A stretch of 14,865 nt of DNA from Betaproteobacteria bacterium. Lineage in GTDB: Bacteria > Pseudomonadota > Gammaproteobacteria > Burkholderiales > Burkholderiaceae_C. The notes under the pieces were generated by a model, which did not search any database, was not told the origin of the DNA, and worked only from the letters and a program-made list of their open reading frames with translations. The position numbers and the translations under genes are program-made. This document shows positions 13,663 through 14,865 of the stretch, one piece after another. Each line of letters begins with the position of its first letter. The first letter of the stretch is position 1. The stretch covers positions 1-14,865 of the forward strand of contig VBCQ01000057.1 in NCBI GenBank assembly GCA_005882155.1. Direction: 5' to 3'.

Positions 13663-13692
13663 ATTATATGACGCGCTGGGGAATCTACTCAG
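13663..13692 (-). promoter_or_regulatory. Candidate promoter of the Ala-rich lipoprotein
   Basis: The minus strand carries TATAAT, a perfect -10 (13668 to 13663), with CTGAGT (13692 to 13687; 3 of 6) as -35 at 18-nt spacing. Transcription would start near 13656, leaving a leader of about 115 nt before the ATG at 13540, which contains the 18-bp palindrome. The -35 overlaps the stop codon of the upstream minus-strand gene. Confidence 0.55.
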
Positions 13693-14174
13693 AGGCCCAG
13701 TTGTGTCGCCGGAAACGCTTCGATCGAACGTTGCGAAAGTACATCAACCAGCTCGCGCATTTGCACTGCATCAGCGGGGTCGTGCGACAGGATGCCGCGG
13801 TGGTGAATCATGTCGAACATGCGAAGCGTCAGCACGCCCGGTGCAAGCAACAGCGTCGGCATCTCGCCGGCTTCGGCCTCTTCGAGCGCACGGCATTCGA
13901 CCACGTGCGACCAGTCGCGACGCCACTCGACCCAGCGCGCGTGGCGCAACGGGAATTCTTCGAACGTGCGCGCGATCACCGTGAGCTTGCGATGCGACTG
14001 CGCCCACTGCGTGAGCGACTCCACCACGGCGCGCTCGTTGAGCGGCCAATCGGCGAAGTCGTCGTCGCAGATCCAGACCTCGCGACATCCGACGCTCGCG
14101 ATCTCGGCGAAGCCGTCGCGCAGTGCCTGGTGGAATTCGTTGCGGGTCGTGATCAGTCGGTGCGGCGAAGTCAC
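13689..14174 (-). CDS. Conserved-looking protein of unknown function, coupled to the RoxA-like gene (possible DUF7931)
   Basis: The protein has 161 residues from a GTG at 14174 that overlaps the oxygenase stop in a GTGA. GAGGAG lies about 8 nt upstream. An in-frame ATG at 14231 would lie inside the oxygenase gene and is less likely. No signal peptide or membrane segment is seen. The fold looks alpha/beta: REVWICDDDFADWPLNERAVVESL (31-54), KLTVIARTFEEFPLRHARWVEW (63-84), WSHVVECRAL (88-97), and TLLLAPGVLTLRMF (107-120). The CDDDFADWPL, RR and SH pattern resembles what I remember of DUF7931, a domain found near or fused to acyltransferases; I cannot confirm it. The function is unknown, but tight coupling to a ribosomal oxygenase suggests a shared role. 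Confidence 0.83.
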   Translation of the reverse strand: MTSPHRLITTRNEFHQALRDGFAEIASVGCREVWICDDDFADWPLNERAVVESLTQWAQSHRKLTVIARTFEEFPLRHARWVEWRRDWSHVVECRALEEAEAGEMPTLLLAPGVLTLRMFDMIHHRGILSHDPADAVQMRELVDVLSQRSIEAFPATQLGL

Positions 14175-14865
14175 GGTGCGCTCTCCTCGTCTGCGTGAAG
14201 CCATCCGGCCTCGGCCCAATCGTCCAACCATTGCGCCGCTGCGGCACCCAGGCGACGCACCTCGTTCGCGGACAGACGGCGCTGATCCGCCAACCGCCTC
14301 ATCAGCGTCGCATCGCGGCCGCCGGCGCGGAACGACTCGCCGTTGATGAAGACATGGTGCTCATCGTAGAGCACGCGCGTGCGGCGGTCGAGACGTACCG
14401 CGGCGCCGGCCGCGAGGGATCGACCATCGTCGAACCAGACCTGCGGCTTGGGCTCGCTCAGCCACTCGCCCAAGGCACGCGCGAGCGTCTTCGGCTCGCT
14501 GACGAGGCGCGCGACGGCCTCGCTGGCGAATGCCTGCAATGCGGCGGGGACGAGGCCCGGCGTCGTCGTCGCCGATTGCGCCGAGTCGCGGTACAGCGCG
14601 TCGGCGTTGACCGCGTCCTCCGCGTCGAGCGCGCGCTGCAAGACTTCGCGTCCGATCTCGCTGCGGCCGGCAGCGCGAAAGCCGATCGAGCAGGTCATGC
14701 AATCGCCTTCGGCCATGCCCTCGTGGGCCCAGCGTGGAGGCAGGTACAGCATGTCGCCCGGCTCGAGCAGCCACTCGGCCTCGGGCTCGAAGCGGGCGAG
14801 AATTTTCAGCGGCACGTCGGGCTGCAGCGCCGTGTCGGTCGCGCGGCCGATGCGCCAGCGGCGCT
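14171..14865 (-). CDS. JmjC/cupin ribosomal oxygenase, RoxA/YcfD type, C-terminal part (5' end outside window)
   Basis: The frame is open to the right edge, so the start and the first two metal ligands (HxD) are missing. About 231 residues are visible. They begin RRWRIGRATD, the strand after the active-site HxD in YcfD. Then come VPLKILARFEPEAEWLLEPG and DMLYLPPRWAHEG, whose His (residue 47 of the fragment) is the expected third Fe(II) ligand. The later part has the dimerisation helices and a winged-helix C-terminus (TLMRRLADQRRLSANEVRRL). RoxA/YcfD is a 2-oxoglutarate/Fe(II) oxygenase that hydroxylates an arginine of ribosomal protein L16. A GTG at 14815 is internal to the conserved strand and is not the true start. 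The downstream unknown gene overlaps by 4 nt. Confidence 0.9.
   Translation of the reverse strand, partial: RRWRIGRATDTALQPDVPLKILARFEPEAEWLLEPGDMLYLPPRWAHEGMAEGDCMTCSIGFRAAGRSEIGREVLQRALDAEDAVNADALYRDSAQSATTTPGLVPAALQAFASEAVARLVSEPKTLARALGEWLSEPKPQVWFDDGRSLAAGAAVRLDRRTRVLYDEHHVFINGESFRAGGRDATLMRRLADQRRLSANEVRRLGAAAAQWLDDWAEAGWLHADEESAP

Noticed and set aside
1..14865. CRISPR array, insertion sequence, prophage or integron
   Set aside because: No regularly spaced direct repeats, transposase or integrase frames, or terminal inverted repeats are seen anywhere in the window.

Overview
The window is GC-rich, densely packed chromosomal DNA. Gene content and order (parE and parC close together, dapA followed by bamC and a YycJ/WalJ-type metallo-beta-lactamase gene, a RoxA-type ribosomal oxygenase, a CC0125/CC1285-type lipoprotein) point to a betaproteobacterium of the order Burkholderiales, probably near Rubrivivax, Leptothrix or Methylibium. 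That placement is inference from gene content and protein style; no rRNA or tRNA gene is present to confirm it. I see no insertion sequence, prophage, CRISPR array or tRNA.

Layout. (1) 1-1890: the 5' end of a comEC-like competence gene on the minus strand, running off the left edge, diverges from a RidA-family gene followed 2 nt later by dsbB. After them comes an unrecognised 173-residue protein with a duplicated Trp-rich block and a Lys/Arg/Ala tail. (2) 1887-8784, all minus strand and read right to left: a lipoprotein, parE, an AbrB-type antitoxin with a PIN (VapC) toxin, a GNAT acetyltransferase, a lytic transglycosylase, and parC. The two topoisomerase IV subunits are thus separated by a toxin-antitoxin pair and two further genes in one tightly spaced gene string. 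(3) 8915-13237, plus strand: a short-chain dehydrogenase, a small SAM methyltransferase, dapA (lysine and peptidoglycan precursors), bamC (outer-membrane assembly) and a WalJ-like MBL-fold hydrolase, ending at a strong hairpin terminator. (4) 13286-14865, minus strand: a short Ala-rich lipoprotein with a long leader carrying an 18-bp palindrome, preceded by an uncharacterised gene translationally coupled to the 3' part of a roxA/ycfD-like oxygenase gene that runs off the right edge.

Most of the window is core housekeeping. The least ordinary signals are the vapBC-type module wedged between parE and parC, with a perfect 10-bp inverted-repeat operator starting 9 nt after the parE stop codon; a -10-like box so close to the parE ATG that the transcript may be leaderless; an unusual quinolone-determining segment in ParC; the unknown partner gene of the ribosomal oxygenase; and the two small unknown proteins.
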